Of a DNA stretch of 64,000 nt, positions 8,715-16,579 are shown in pieces. Source of the stretch: Bradyrhizobium tropiciagri (GTDB lineage Bacteria; Pseudomonadota; Alphaproteobacteria; Rhizobiales; Xanthobacteraceae); NCBI RefSeq assembly GCF_001189845.1, contig NZ_LFLZ01000028.1, positions 1 to 64,000 of the forward strand, in the 5' to 3' direction. Numbering within the stretch: position 1 is the first letter of the stretch; each line of letters starts with the position of its first letter. The notes under the pieces were generated by a model. That model was not told where the DNA came from. It was given only the letters and a program-made list of their open reading frames with translations, and did not search any database. Both the position numbers and the translations under genes were made by a program.

Positions 8715-8827
8715 CGATTATGACTGCATTGTCCTCGTTTGGACACCGAGTGGCTCCTGTCCACTCTGTTTGACGCCTCCCTGTTATCAACTTCAAAAGC
8801 CGCCGGAAACGGCGGCTCTTTTTTGTT
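8715..8827 (+). ncRNA. Candidate small RNA between DUF1192 and rcdA
   Basis: A non-coding stretch of about 110 bases begins downstream of the CtrA-like box and ends at a textbook Rho-independent terminator. The terminator is almost 290 bases past the DUF1192 stop, with a palindromic repeat in between, so it more likely ends its own transcript. The stretch contains two CCTCC-like or CTCC motifs (ggctcctgtcc, gcctccctg) that could pair with ribosome-binding sites, as in known rhizobial anti-Shine-Dalgarno sRNAs. The 5' end is a guess. No ORF with a ribosome site is seen. Confidence 0.4.
8797..8827 (+). terminator. Rho-independent terminator
   Basis: GCCGCCG pairs with CGGCGGC around a GAAA tetraloop, followed by TCTTTTTTG. 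This is a strong intrinsic terminator, assigned to the candidate small RNA. Confidence 0.85.
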
Positions 8828-8956
8828 GCGTCCGCGGCTGGAAACCATAAATCCGGTTGCGGCTGGACTCTTCGGCGCGCCCGCGCAATGATTTGTTCAT
8901 CATAAGCTGGCGCGTGAGATGCCAGTGGACGTTAAGATGGTGTGAGGGCGTTAACC

Positions 8957-9469
8957 ATGGCCGATCGTTCCCAGAACGAAGCCGGGCTTGTGCTGTTCAG
9001 TGAACGGCTGACCAATTCTGCGGCATTCGGCGTGCTGTTCCGGGAAGGCATGGACCTGGTCGAGCAGACCGCGGCCTATCTCGACGGCGACGGCCGCACC
9101 GAGGCCAAGGCGCTGGAACGGTCCGTGAGCCTGACCTATGCCACCGAAAGCATGCGCCTGACCACGCGGCTGATGCAGCTCGCGTCCTGGCTGCTGCTGC
9201 ATCGTGCGGTCAAGGAAGGCGAGATGACGCTGACCCAGGCCAATCGCGAGAAGACCAAGGTGAAGCTGTCGGCCGCCGATCCCGGCCCGGCCGACATGGT
9301 CGTGAAGCTTCCCGAGCAATTGCAGCAGCTGATCGCCCGTTCGATGGATTTGCAGGCGCGCGTCCGCCGCCTCGACACCACGATCCACGCGCCGGCGCCG
9401 GATCGCTCCTCGATCGGCAACCCGCTGGTGCCGCAGCTCAACCGGCTTAAGGCTGCGTTCGAGCAGTAA
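8957..9469 (+). CDS. rcdA: RcdA-like protein (DUF1465), cell-cycle proteolysis adaptor
   Basis: A 170-residue helical cytoplasmic protein of the DUF1465 family, which includes Caulobacter RcdA. RcdA helps deliver CtrA and other substrates to the ClpXP protease at the cell pole during the cell cycle. Family features visible here include FSERLTNSAAF near the start, a central MRLTTRLMQLASWLL helix and a basic C-terminal third. The ATG at 8957 is used; a GTG at 8942 is also open. Its position beside DUF1192 and, further on, rpmE and an ABC exporter fits conserved Rhizobiales order, with the genes from 9.5 to 13.3 kb apparently inserted between. The role is inferred from the family. Confidence 0.8.
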   Translation: MADRSQNEAGLVLFSERLTNSAAFGVLFREGMDLVEQTAAYLDGDGRTEAKALERSVSLTYATESMRLTTRLMQLASWLLLHRAVKEGEMTLTQANREKTKVKLSAADPGPADMVVKLPEQLQQLIARSMDLQARVRRLDTTIHAPAPDRSSIGNPLVPQLNRLKAAFEQ

Positions 9470-9485
9470 GAATCGAACCGTCAAA

Positions 9486-10994
9486 TCAGTATGACGCGCG
9501 GCGCGGCTTGGCCCGCCGCTGCGGCCTGTGCTGATCCATCACGCGCCGCAGCCGTACCGCCGCTGCCTCCAGTTCCTCCGGTTCGAATCCGCCGAAGCCG
9601 AGCATCAGGCCGGGCCGCGGCTCAGCCTTGTACATCGGCGAGATCGGCCGCACCACGATGCCGTCGGCGAGCGCGGCCTTCGCCAATCGCACATCGTCGA
9701 AGCCGAGCGGCAGCCAGAGCAGCAGATGCATGCCCTGATCACTCGGCTGCAGCGTGACGTCATCGGGCATGTGTCGTTCGAGCGCCGCAATCAGTGTCGC
9801 GCGGCGCGCGGCGTAGACGCCGCGAATGCGCCGGATATGCGCCTCGAACAAACCTTCCCGCATATAGGCCGCGAGCACATGCTGATCGGCGGTCGGCGAA
9901 TGCCGGTCGAGCAAGGCCCTCGCGCCGGCGAAGGCGTCGATCAGCGGCAGCGGCGCCACGACGTAGCCGAGCCGCAGCGAGGGAAACAGCACCTTGCTCA
10001 GCGTGCCCAGATAGATCACGCGCGACGGGGCGAGGCCTTGCATCGACGGGAAGGGATGTCCCGCATAGCGCAGCTCGCTGTCGTAATCGTCCTCGACGAT
10101 CCAGGCATCGCGTCGCGCGGCCCACGCCACCAGCGCGTTGCGGCGGGCCATGCTCAAGGGCATGCCGAGTGGGTACTGATGCGACGGCGTCACGAACGCC
10201 GCGCGGGCATCGGGGCACTCATCGATCGCGGCATCGACATCGATGCCTTGCGCATCGACGCCAACGCGCGTGGTGACGAGGTCGAGATCGTCGAGCACGG
10301 CAGTCATGCCGGGATAGGCGGGATCCTCGGCCCACACGGGGTCGCCCGATGACAGCAGCACGCGGCCGGCGAGATAGAGGCCCTGTTGCGTGCCGGCCGT
10401 GATCACGACCTGCTCCGGCTCGCAATGCACCGCGCGGGATTTGCGCACATAGTCGGCGATCGCCTGCCGCAGCTCCATCAGTCCGCGCGGATCGCCATAG
10501 CTCGCGGGCGCCGCCGCGCGCGATGCGCGCACGCGGTTGCCGAGGCGGCGCCAATTGTCGTCGGGGGCGACCGCGCCGCCGGGGACCGCGATCGCAAACG
10601 GGATTTCGGGCATCGGCGTGAAGGCCGTCACCACTTTGGCGAGCCGCGCCGCGCGGGCAGGCAGCTGGATCGGCGCGGATTTTCTCGGGCTGCGATCGAC
10701 CGCGACGGGCCGCGCCTGTTCCGCAAGCGTCGGCGCCACCCGGGTGCCGGCACCGACCTGCGATTCCAGATAGCCCTCGGCCTGCAGCTGCTCGAACGCC
10801 TCCGTGACCGTGCCGCGCGCGACGCCGAGCGAGGCCGACAGCGCGCGCGTCGACGGCAGGAATTCCCCGGCCTTCAATTCGCCCTTGGCGATCGCGGCGC
10901 GCAGGGCCTGCGCGAGTTGGCGCCCGACCTGCCCGGCGGCGCGGTCGATCGCGCCGAGCGAGGGGATGCTGATGGTGGCGCGCAGGCGGGGCAT
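9486..10994 (-). CDS. MocR/PdxR-type GntR regulator with aminotransferase domain
   Basis: A 502-residue regulator. The N-terminal winged helix of GntR type (about 10-80; LPSTRALSASLGVARGTV) is joined to a fold-type I aminotransferase-like domain. The PLP-lysine motif GTLSK lies around residue 310 and DDYDSELRY is conserved nearby. MocR proteins bind pyridoxal phosphate and usually control an adjacent divergent gene. Here the divergent gene encodes a PaiB-like flavin-binding protein, and an inverted repeat lies between them. The start is taken at the ATG at 10994, just outside that operator; an upstream start at 11033 would place the operator inside the gene. Confidence 0.88.
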   Translation of the reverse strand: MPRLRATISIPSLGAIDRAAGQVGRQLAQALRAAIAKGELKAGEFLPSTRALSASLGVARGTVTEAFEQLQAEGYLESQVGAGTRVAPTLAEQARPVAVDRSPRKSAPIQLPARAARLAKVVTAFTPMPEIPFAIAVPGGAVAPDDNWRRLGNRVRASRAAAPASYGDPRGLMELRQAIADYVRKSRAVHCEPEQVVITAGTQQGLYLAGRVLLSSGDPVWAEDPAYPGMTAVLDDLDLVTTRVGVDAQGIDVDAAIDECPDARAAFVTPSHQYPLGMPLSMARRNALVAWAARRDAWIVEDDYDSELRYAGHPFPSMQGLAPSRVIYLGTLSKVLFPSLRLGYVVAPLPLIDAFAGARALLDRHSPTADQHVLAAYMREGLFEAHIRRIRGVYAARRATLIAALERHMPDDVTLQPSDQGMHLLLWLPLGFDDVRLAKAALADGIVVRPISPMYKAEPRPGLMLGFGGFEPEELEAAAVRLRRVMDQHRPQRRAKPRRASY

Positions 10995-11017
10995 AGTGGA
11001 CCAATAATAATGATCGA

Positions 11018-11042
11018 AAGTGGCTCTTATCATAGGCCACTT
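11018..11042. promoter_or_regulatory. Probable MocR operator
   Basis: A perfect inverted repeat, AAGTGGC-N11-GCCACTT, lies in the 98-base gap between the divergent MocR and PaiB-like genes. A third related copy (AGTGGACC) is at 10995-11002. Repeated half sites in the shared promoter are the usual MocR arrangement, so this is probably where the regulator binds to control both itself and the PaiB-like gene. Confidence 0.55.
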
Positions 11043-11092
11043 CGGCGCTATGGTGCGAGCAGCAATTGATGAGGACGATCAAGAGGTCTGCG

Positions 11093-11719
11093 ATGTACCT
11101 GCCGCCGCATTTCAAGATGGAAGAGCTCGGCCCGATCCATGCCGCGATGCGGGCCTCAAAGCTCGCGACGCTGGTCACCGCCACCGCGGACGGTCTGATC
11201 GGCACGCCGCTGCCGCTGATTCTCAATGAGAGCGAGGGCGATTACGGCACGCTGTACGGTCACGTCGCGCGACCCAATCCGCAGTGGAAGCTGCCTGCCG
11301 TGGGCGAAGCGATGGCGATCTTCATGGGTCCCGACGCCTATGTGACGCCGTCCTGGTATGTGACCAAGGCTGAGCACGGCAAGGTGGTACCGACCTGGAA
11401 TTACGTCGCCGTCCACGCCTATGGCGCAGCCGAGTTCTTCGAGGATGCGGATCGCCTGCTCGACGTCGTGACCCGGCTGACCAGGTTGCACGAGAGTTCG
11501 CGCAAGGAGATCTGGCAGGTCAGCGATGCGCCGGATGATTTCATCAAGGCGCAGCTGCGCGGCATCGTCGGCTTCCGGATGCCGATCACGCGGATCGACG
11601 CCAAGAAGAAGATGAGCCAGAACCGCAAGCTCGAAGATCGCGCCGGTGTGATTGCAGGGCTCGGCGAAAGCGACGATCCTGTCGACCACGCGGTCGCGGC
11701 GATGATCCCGGCGAATTGA
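11093..11719 (+). CDS. FMN-binding negative regulator, PaiB family
   Basis: A 208-residue protein with the PaiB/split-barrel flavin-binding pattern: MYLPPHF at the start, LVTATADGLIGTPLPL, a conserved YGHVARPNPQW, and WNYVAVHAYG. Bacillus PaiB represses sporulation and protease genes; many proteobacterial members instead look like pyridoxamine-phosphate-oxidase-like enzymes. The divergent MocR gene suggests a link to vitamin B6 or amino-acid metabolism, which is inference. The ATG at 11093 has AAGAGG upstream. It is probably controlled through the inverted repeat at 11018-11042. Confidence 0.85.
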   Translation: MYLPPHFKMEELGPIHAAMRASKLATLVTATADGLIGTPLPLILNESEGDYGTLYGHVARPNPQWKLPAVGEAMAIFMGPDAYVTPSWYVTKAEHGKVVPTWNYVAVHAYGAAEFFEDADRLLDVVTRLTRLHESSRKEIWQVSDAPDDFIKAQLRGIVGFRMPITRIDAKKKMSQNRKLEDRAGVIAGLGESDDPVDHAVAAMIPAN

Positions 11720-11743
11720 GATGCTTGAACAAATGCAGCCTAT

Positions 11744-11826
11744 CATTGCGAGGAGCGATAGCGACGAAGCAATCCATCCATCGGCATATGCGGGCAGATG
11801 GATTGCTTCGCTTCGCTCGCAATGAC
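11744..11826. repeat. Palindromic intergenic repeat (attgcgagg family)
   Basis: The arms cattgcgaggagcgatagcg and its near complement cgcttcgctcgcaatg enclose inverted copies of gcaatccatc/gatggattgc. This is a dispersed repeat of a kind common in Bradyrhizobium. The right arm remains open in frame with the LysE gene and would add a false N-terminus (MDCFASLAMT) if the longest ORF were used. Confidence 0.75.
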
Positions 11827-11863
11827 GGCGGAGGAAGTTATCGCCCAGACATTGTGCCCGCAC

Positions 11864-12481
11864 ATGGAATTGTACCTCGCCTTCGCAATCACCACCGCGA
11901 CCTTCGCACTGATCCCAGGTCCCGCCATGCTGTACGCCGCGGCTCGCACGTTGGCGGGCGGCCGGCGTGCGGGGCTGATGGCCTCGCTTGGGCTACATCT
12001 CGGCGGCTATGTCCATGTCATCGCCGCGGCCGCCGGCCTCGCGCTTCTCTTTCACGCGGTGCCGCCGCTATTCACCGCGATGAAGCTCGCCGGTGCGGCC
12101 TATCTGGTCTGGCTCGGGCTGTCGCTGTTCCGCGATCGAGATAACGCCAAGCGCCCCACGCTGGCGCCGCTTTCCGCGGAGCGCGCCTTCGCGCAAAGCA
12201 TCGTCGTCGAGGTGCTCAATCCGAAGACCGCGATCTTCTTCTTGGCGTTCCTGCCGCAGTTCGTCGATGCGACCGCGAGCCTGCCGGTCTGGGCCCAGCT
12301 GTTCCTGCTCGGCACGACGGTCAATTTGACCTTCTCGGCGGTCGATATCGTCTGTGTGTTCTTCGCCAGCGCCGTGATGGCGAAGCTGCAGCGCTCCCGG
12401 AGGTCGCAGCGGATCATGCAGCGGATCGGCGGCAGCATCCTGGTCGCGCTCGGCGCGCGGCTGGCTTTCGGGGATCGCTAG
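11864..12481 (+). CDS. LysE/RhtB-family amino-acid exporter
   Basis: A 205-residue inner-membrane protein with about six hydrophobic segments and the LysE signatures IPGPAMLYAAARTLAGG near the N-terminus and NPKTAIFFLAFLPQF in the middle. Members export amino acids or their analogues, using the proton gradient. The start is placed at the ATG at 11864 (MELYLAFAI); the 22 codons before it come from a palindromic repeat. It follows the PaiB-like gene, and the repeat separates them. Substrate unknown. Confidence 0.87.
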   Translation: MELYLAFAITTATFALIPGPAMLYAAARTLAGGRRAGLMASLGLHLGGYVHVIAAAAGLALLFHAVPPLFTAMKLAGAAYLVWLGLSLFRDRDNAKRPTLAPLSAERAFAQSIVVEVLNPKTAIFFLAFLPQFVDATASLPVWAQLFLLGTTVNLTFSAVDIVCVFFASAVMAKLQRSRRSQRIMQRIGGSILVALGARLAFGDR

Positions 12482-12699
12482 GCGCAGGCGTTGTCGATCA
12501 GTGGCAACGGGGGCGATCGACGGCTTCGCCGACCTGCGCTACGAGCTGCTTCCGTGGATCCAGGGCGGATATTCATCGGTCTCGGAAACGGCTGGTAATC
12601 GGCAGAAATGTCCTCAACCCTCGGTAGCGCAATCCGGGATGTATGGTACCGTGCGCTTCTCGGGACGGCTGTTCCGTCCCGCATTTGGGAGGGCATGTC

Positions 12700-13254
12700 A
12701 TGAGATTGTCGTCACGCTTTGTCGCGCCTTCAGCTGCCGCCGTCTTGTCGATCGTCGTGCTGTGCGGCCCGGCAGCGTCACAAACCGATTCCGCCAAACC
12801 GCTTCCTTCCATCACGGTCGAAGCGCCGCAGCCGGCGGCACGGCCAAATCGCCCGACGCAGCAGGCGACCGCAGGGGCATCGCACCGGAGATCGAGAACC
12901 ACCCAGACGACATCTTCGACCGCGCGCGCGCCATCGCCGGCGCCGGATTCCGTGCTGGGCAGGATTGCTGCGCTGGAGAAAGTCGCCAGCAATTGCAACG
13001 GTGGATGCGAATCGAGCATGCCGCACGGCAAGGACCCTTGGGTCGGCTGCAGCGAGTCGGCGGGCGGACAAACCTATGGACCGTTCTCGTCAACCTGCAG
13101 AGATAATCTCACCTACAAATCCTACGTGGATTGCGTCGAGACCAAATGGTTCCTGGGCGAGTACCGCAACCGGGCCTGGTGGCTTTGCAGCAGCCTGCAG
13201 GCCGCTGGGAAGTTCAAGGTCGCCGAGCTCAAGCGACCAAAACGTCCGCGCTAG
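12700..13254 (+). CDS. Secreted Cys-rich protein of unknown function
   Basis: A 184-residue protein with a clear Sec signal peptide (MRLSSRF, then a hydrophobic core ending AAS) and a Pro/Thr/Arg-rich linker. The C-terminal half of about 100 residues has seven cysteines (CNGGCESS, GCSES, TCRDN, DCVET, LCSS), which suggests disulphides in the periplasm or outside the cell. I do not recognise the family. The ATG at 12700 has GGGAGGG upstream. The gene stands alone; positions 12482-12699 hold no evident feature. Confidence 0.65.
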   Translation: MRLSSRFVAPSAAAVLSIVVLCGPAASQTDSAKPLPSITVEAPQPAARPNRPTQQATAGASHRRSRTTQTTSSTARAPSPAPDSVLGRIAALEKVASNCNGGCESSMPHGKDPWVGCSESAGGQTYGPFSSTCRDNLTYKSYVDCVETKWFLGEYRNRAWWLCSSLQAAGKFKVAELKRPKRPR

Positions 13255-13339
13255 GTCGGACCTCCCGCAGGCAGTCTGTTCCGGTTGAACGCAAGCCCTG
13301 CGTCTCTGGACGTCGCGAGCGTGCCACACACTCACTGTC

Positions 13340-13378
13340 GTCCCGGCCTAGTGCGCAATTGCGCACGGGGGCCGGGAC
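13340..13378. repeat. Short palindromic intergenic repeat
   Basis: GTCCCGGCC at the left pairs with GGCCGGGAC at the right, around a perfect 16-base palindrome (gtgcgcaattgcgcac). It is a dispersed Bradyrhizobium-type repeat adjoining the second copy of the repeat seen at 66-110. Confidence 0.7.
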
Positions 13379-13444
13379 CCATTGCCCCAAATGGCAGTTG
13401 CTGAGCGACGCTGGGGCGACCGCCCTCTTCAACGACACAACCCT

Positions 13445-13488
13445 GTGGTTATGGCTCCCGGCCTTCGCCAGGACGACGTGGAGGGAGT
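13445..13488. repeat. Short intergenic repeat, copy 2
   Basis: Near-identical to 66-110: ggttatggctcccggccttc followed by gccaggacgacg. The two copies lie 13 kb apart in unrelated gene gaps, which marks this as a dispersed repeat. Confidence 0.6.
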
Positions 13489-13529
13489 GGCGCGCTTCTC
13501 AATCAGCCGATTCGCAGCCGCCCGCCCAA

Positions 13530-13560
13530 AACAAAAACGCCCCCGCGAGGGAGGCGTTTT
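13530..13560 (-). terminator. Terminator of rpmE
   Basis: On the minus strand, AACGCCTCC pairs with the GGGGGCGTT arm around CTCGC and is followed by TTTGTTTT. It lies about 35 bases after the rpmE stop codon. The A-rich other side could also let it work in the opposite direction. Confidence 0.8.
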
Positions 13561-13594
13561 GCGTGTGATCGAAAGGACGATCCCGAAGCGGACT

Positions 13595-13822
13595 TTAGTC
13601 CTTCTTGAGGAAGCCCGAAAACTTCTTCTGGAAGCGCGAGACACGGCCGCCGCGGTCCATCAGCTGCTGGGTACCGCCGGTCCAGGCCGGGTGCGATTTG
13701 GGGTCGATGTCGAGGTTCAGCGTGTCGCCTTCCTTGCCCCAGGTGGAGCGGGTCAGGTACTCGGTGCCGTCGGTCATGACGACCTTAATCGTATGATAAT
13801 TCGGATGAATATCGGCTTTCAT
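13595..13822 (-). CDS. rpmE: 50S ribosomal protein L31
   Basis: A 75-residue ribosomal protein of the large subunit. It starts MKADIHPNYHTIKVVMTDG and ends in a Lys-rich tail (FQKKFSGFLKKD). It has no cysteine, so it is the zinc-free form of the bacterial type A protein; zinc-binding paralogues carry a CxxC. A good terminator follows. The divergent ABC exporter is the usual Rhizobiales neighbour. Confidence 0.95.
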   Translation of the reverse strand: MKADIHPNYHTIKVVMTDGTEYLTRSTWGKEGDTLNLDIDPKSHPAWTGGTQQLMDRGGRVSRFQKKFSGFLKKD

Positions 13823-14016
13823 GACAGTTCCTTCGGCGCGCTGGCGCCCATCTCAAGACATCTCAGTACGGGATTTGGGCGGCTCTATAACGCATGGTGC
13901 CCCCCAAAACAAGCCAAGAAAGGGCTTAAGCCCATCACCGGATTGGGACTTTACCGGATTTGCCAGCCGGGGGTCGGCGGGCCTATGTGGGGGGCGATAG
14001 AACCGGTCTAAGAATA

Positions 14017-15872
14017 ATGAGCGTAGCCGAACAGTTTGAGACCCCTCGCGGCGCCCCCGAGCCTCCGCGTGACGCGCTGCTCGATGAGGAAGCCTTCATC
14101 GAGAGCCAGATCACGGAGCCGGCGAAGAGCCGTGCCCGCTTGCGGCCGCTGCTTGCGCTCGCGCCCTATGTGGCGCGCTACAAGGGGCGGGCGATCCTCG
14201 CGCTGATCTCGCTGACGATCGCGGCGATCACGACGCTGATCGTGCCGGTCGCGGTGCGGCGGATGATCGACCTCGCTTCACGCCCGAAGGCATCGCGATG
14301 ATCAACAGCTATTTCAGCGTGATGATCGCGGTCGTCGCGGTGCTCGCCTGCGCCAGCGCCTCGCGCTACTACCTCGTGATGACGATCGGCGAGCGCATCG
14401 TCGCCGATCTCCGGCGCGACGTATTCGCGCATCTGATTTCGCTGTCGCCCTCGTTCTTCGATTCAGCGCGCTCGGGCGAATTGGTGTCGCGGCTCACCGC
14501 CGACACCACCCAGATCAAGTCCGCGGTCGGCGCCTCGGTGTCGATCGCGCTGCGCAACCTGATGCTGTTCTTCGGCGCCGCCGCGATGATGGTGATCACG
14601 AGTCCGCGGCTCTCCGGCTTCGTGCTGTTGGCGATTCCGATCATCGTGATTCCGCTGGTCGCGTTCGGCCGCTGGGTGCGGCGGCTGTCGCGCACCGCCC
14701 AGGATACGCTGGCCGATGCCAGCGCCTATGCGAGCGAACTGGTCAACGCCATCCGCACCGTGCAGGCCTATACCGGCGAACGGCTCGCCAGGACGCGCTT
14801 CGCCGGCGAGGTGGAGCAGGCCTATCAGGCCGCGCGCAGCTCGACCAAAGCGCGCGCGGTGCTGACGCTGATCGTCATCTTCATCGTGTTCGCCAGCGTC
14901 GTCGTGATCCTCTGGGTCGGCTCGCACGACGTGCTGGTCGGAACCATCAGCCCCGGTCGGCTCGGCCAGTTCATTCTCTATACCGCGTTCGCGGCCAGCG
15001 GCCTCGGCCAACTCAGCGAAGTCTGGGGCGAGGTCTCGGCCGCGTCGGGCGCCGCCGAACGGCTGTTCGAGATCCTGCGCGTCAGGCCGCAGATCGCGGC
15101 TCCCGCTTCGCCGCGCGCGCTCCCGCAACCGGTGCGCGGTGATGTCGGCTTCGACAATGTCAGCTTCGCCTATCCGACCCGGCCCAATGCGCTGGCGGTC
15201 GATGGTGTGTCGCTCTCGGTCCGATCAGGCGAGAAGGTCGCGATCGTCGGTCCCTCCGGCGCCGGCAAGAGCACCCTGTTCCATCTGCTGCTGCGCTTCT
15301 ACGATCCGAAATCGGGTGCCATCTCGCTCGATGGCGTGCCGATCCGGCAGGCCGATCCGGCCGAGGTGCGGGCGCGGATCGCGCTGGTGCCGCAGGATTC
15401 CGTGGTGTTCGCCGCCTCGGCCCGCGAGAATATCCGGTTCGGCCGGCCCGATGCCACCGATGCCGAGGTCGAGCGCGCCGCCGACCTCGCCCATGCCACC
15501 GAATTCGTGCGCCGCCTTCCGGAGGGCTTCGACGCCCAGCTCGGCGAGCGCGGCGTGACGCTGTCCGGCGGCCAGCGCCAGCGCATCGCGATCGCGCGCG
15601 CGATCCTGCGCGATGCGCCGCTGCTGCTGCTCGATGAAGCGACCTCGGCGCTCGACGCCGAGAGCGAGACGCTGGTGCAGACCGCGCTCGAGGAATTGAT
15701 GCGCCATCGCACCACGCTGGTCATCGCGCATCGGCTGGCAACCGTGCTGTCCTGCGACCGCATCCTGGTGATGGACCAGGGCAAAATCGTCGAACAGGGC
15801 ACCCACGCCGAGCTGGTCGCCGCGGGCGGCCTCTATGCGCGGCTGGCGCGGCTGCAGTTCGAGGGCATCTGA
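14017..15872 (+). pseudogene. ABC exporter (fused membrane + ATPase), frameshifted
   Basis: One gene in two frames. The first frame runs 14017-14301 (N-terminus and first membrane helix), the second 14298-15872 (remaining helices and ATPase). Near 14275, 'gacctcgcttcacg' reads as if one G were missing from 'ctcggcttcacg'; restoring it joins the frames as ...RMIDLGFTPEGIAMINSYF..., about 618 residues. The ATPase is intact: Walker A GPSGAGKST, signature LSGGQRQR, Walker B LLLLDEA and the H-loop IAHR. It belongs to the MsbA/LmrA-like lipid or multidrug exporter group. The break may be a sequencing error. An ATGA overlap of the two ORFs could in principle allow restart, but the split lies inside the membrane domain. 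Confidence 0.85.
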
Positions 15873-16024
15873 GCGGATCGGGACTCCGTGCGCTCCGCTT
15901 ATGCGATTCCTATGCGATCGCGCACGCGCTCCCCTCGAAAACCTATTGCCGCGCAGGGATAGTCGCGCCGCGTCTGACCTCCCCCGACAGCCGAAGGGGC
16001 ATCGGCGCGCGGGGTGTTCGACTG

Positions 16025-16426
16025 ATGCGCGAGGATGCGACCGAACCGGAGAGCAAGCTGCTCCGTGCCTGGCAGCTTGCCGTGCTGCGCTTCGCAGTGA
16101 CGCTCGACGACGACGATCGGATGCACGCGCTCGGTGTAGCGGCAGCGGTAGACCGGCTGAGCGGCGCAGCCGACGACGCCTTCCACTTTTTCCGCCGGAC
16201 GACCGCGGAGCTGTGCGCCGCGGTCTCCGGTCGCCCCGATCAGGATGTCGTCATTGGGCGGTTCCTGGCACAGATCGACAATGTCAGGCTCAAGCGCGCG
16301 GTCGAGGCGGCGATCGCCAGGGAACGTACGCCGCACCGCACGCCGCCGAAGCTGGTGGCCAGCCGCGCGAAACCCGGCAACGATCTCTGGCGCGGGCTGC
16401 CGTCGCGGCGTGCAACCGGAACATAG
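16025..16426 (+). CDS. Hypothetical protein
   Basis: A 133-residue protein of unknown function, starting MREDATEPESKLLRAWQ. The first 100 residues are predicted helical and mildly acidic; the tail is rich in Arg and Pro. There is no signal peptide, membrane helix or known motif. Codon use looks like that of its neighbours and no better ORF covers the stretch, which is why it is included. It is the only gene supported between the ABC exporter and the amidohydrolase; the rest of 15873-16579 shows nothing clear. Confidence 0.5.
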   Translation: MREDATEPESKLLRAWQLAVLRFAVTLDDDDRMHALGVAAAVDRLSGAADDAFHFFRRTTAELCAAVSGRPDQDVVIGRFLAQIDNVRLKRAVEAAIARERTPHRTPPKLVASRAKPGNDLWRGLPSRRATGT

Positions 16427-16579
16427 GGAGGATCGCTCTCTGCAATCGGCAGCACGGCGCGGCGGATATTCCGCCAGAGCATGTCGCCACAACCCTGACC
16501 GGGTTGCCGCGATGCGTGCGATGCGCTTCTCTGTGCCCCAAAAGAGACCGGTCGGTTTCGGAATGCGGGGAGTGGCGAG

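Noticed and set aside
11798..11863. Extended N-terminus of the LysE exporter (MDCFASLAMT...)
   Set aside because: Encoded by a dispersed palindromic repeat, without a ribosome site, and not hydrophobic as expected.
14298..14301. Programmed frameshift or coupled restart in the ABC exporter
   Set aside because: No slippery heptamer or stem is evident, and the split falls inside the membrane domain; a missing base is simpler.
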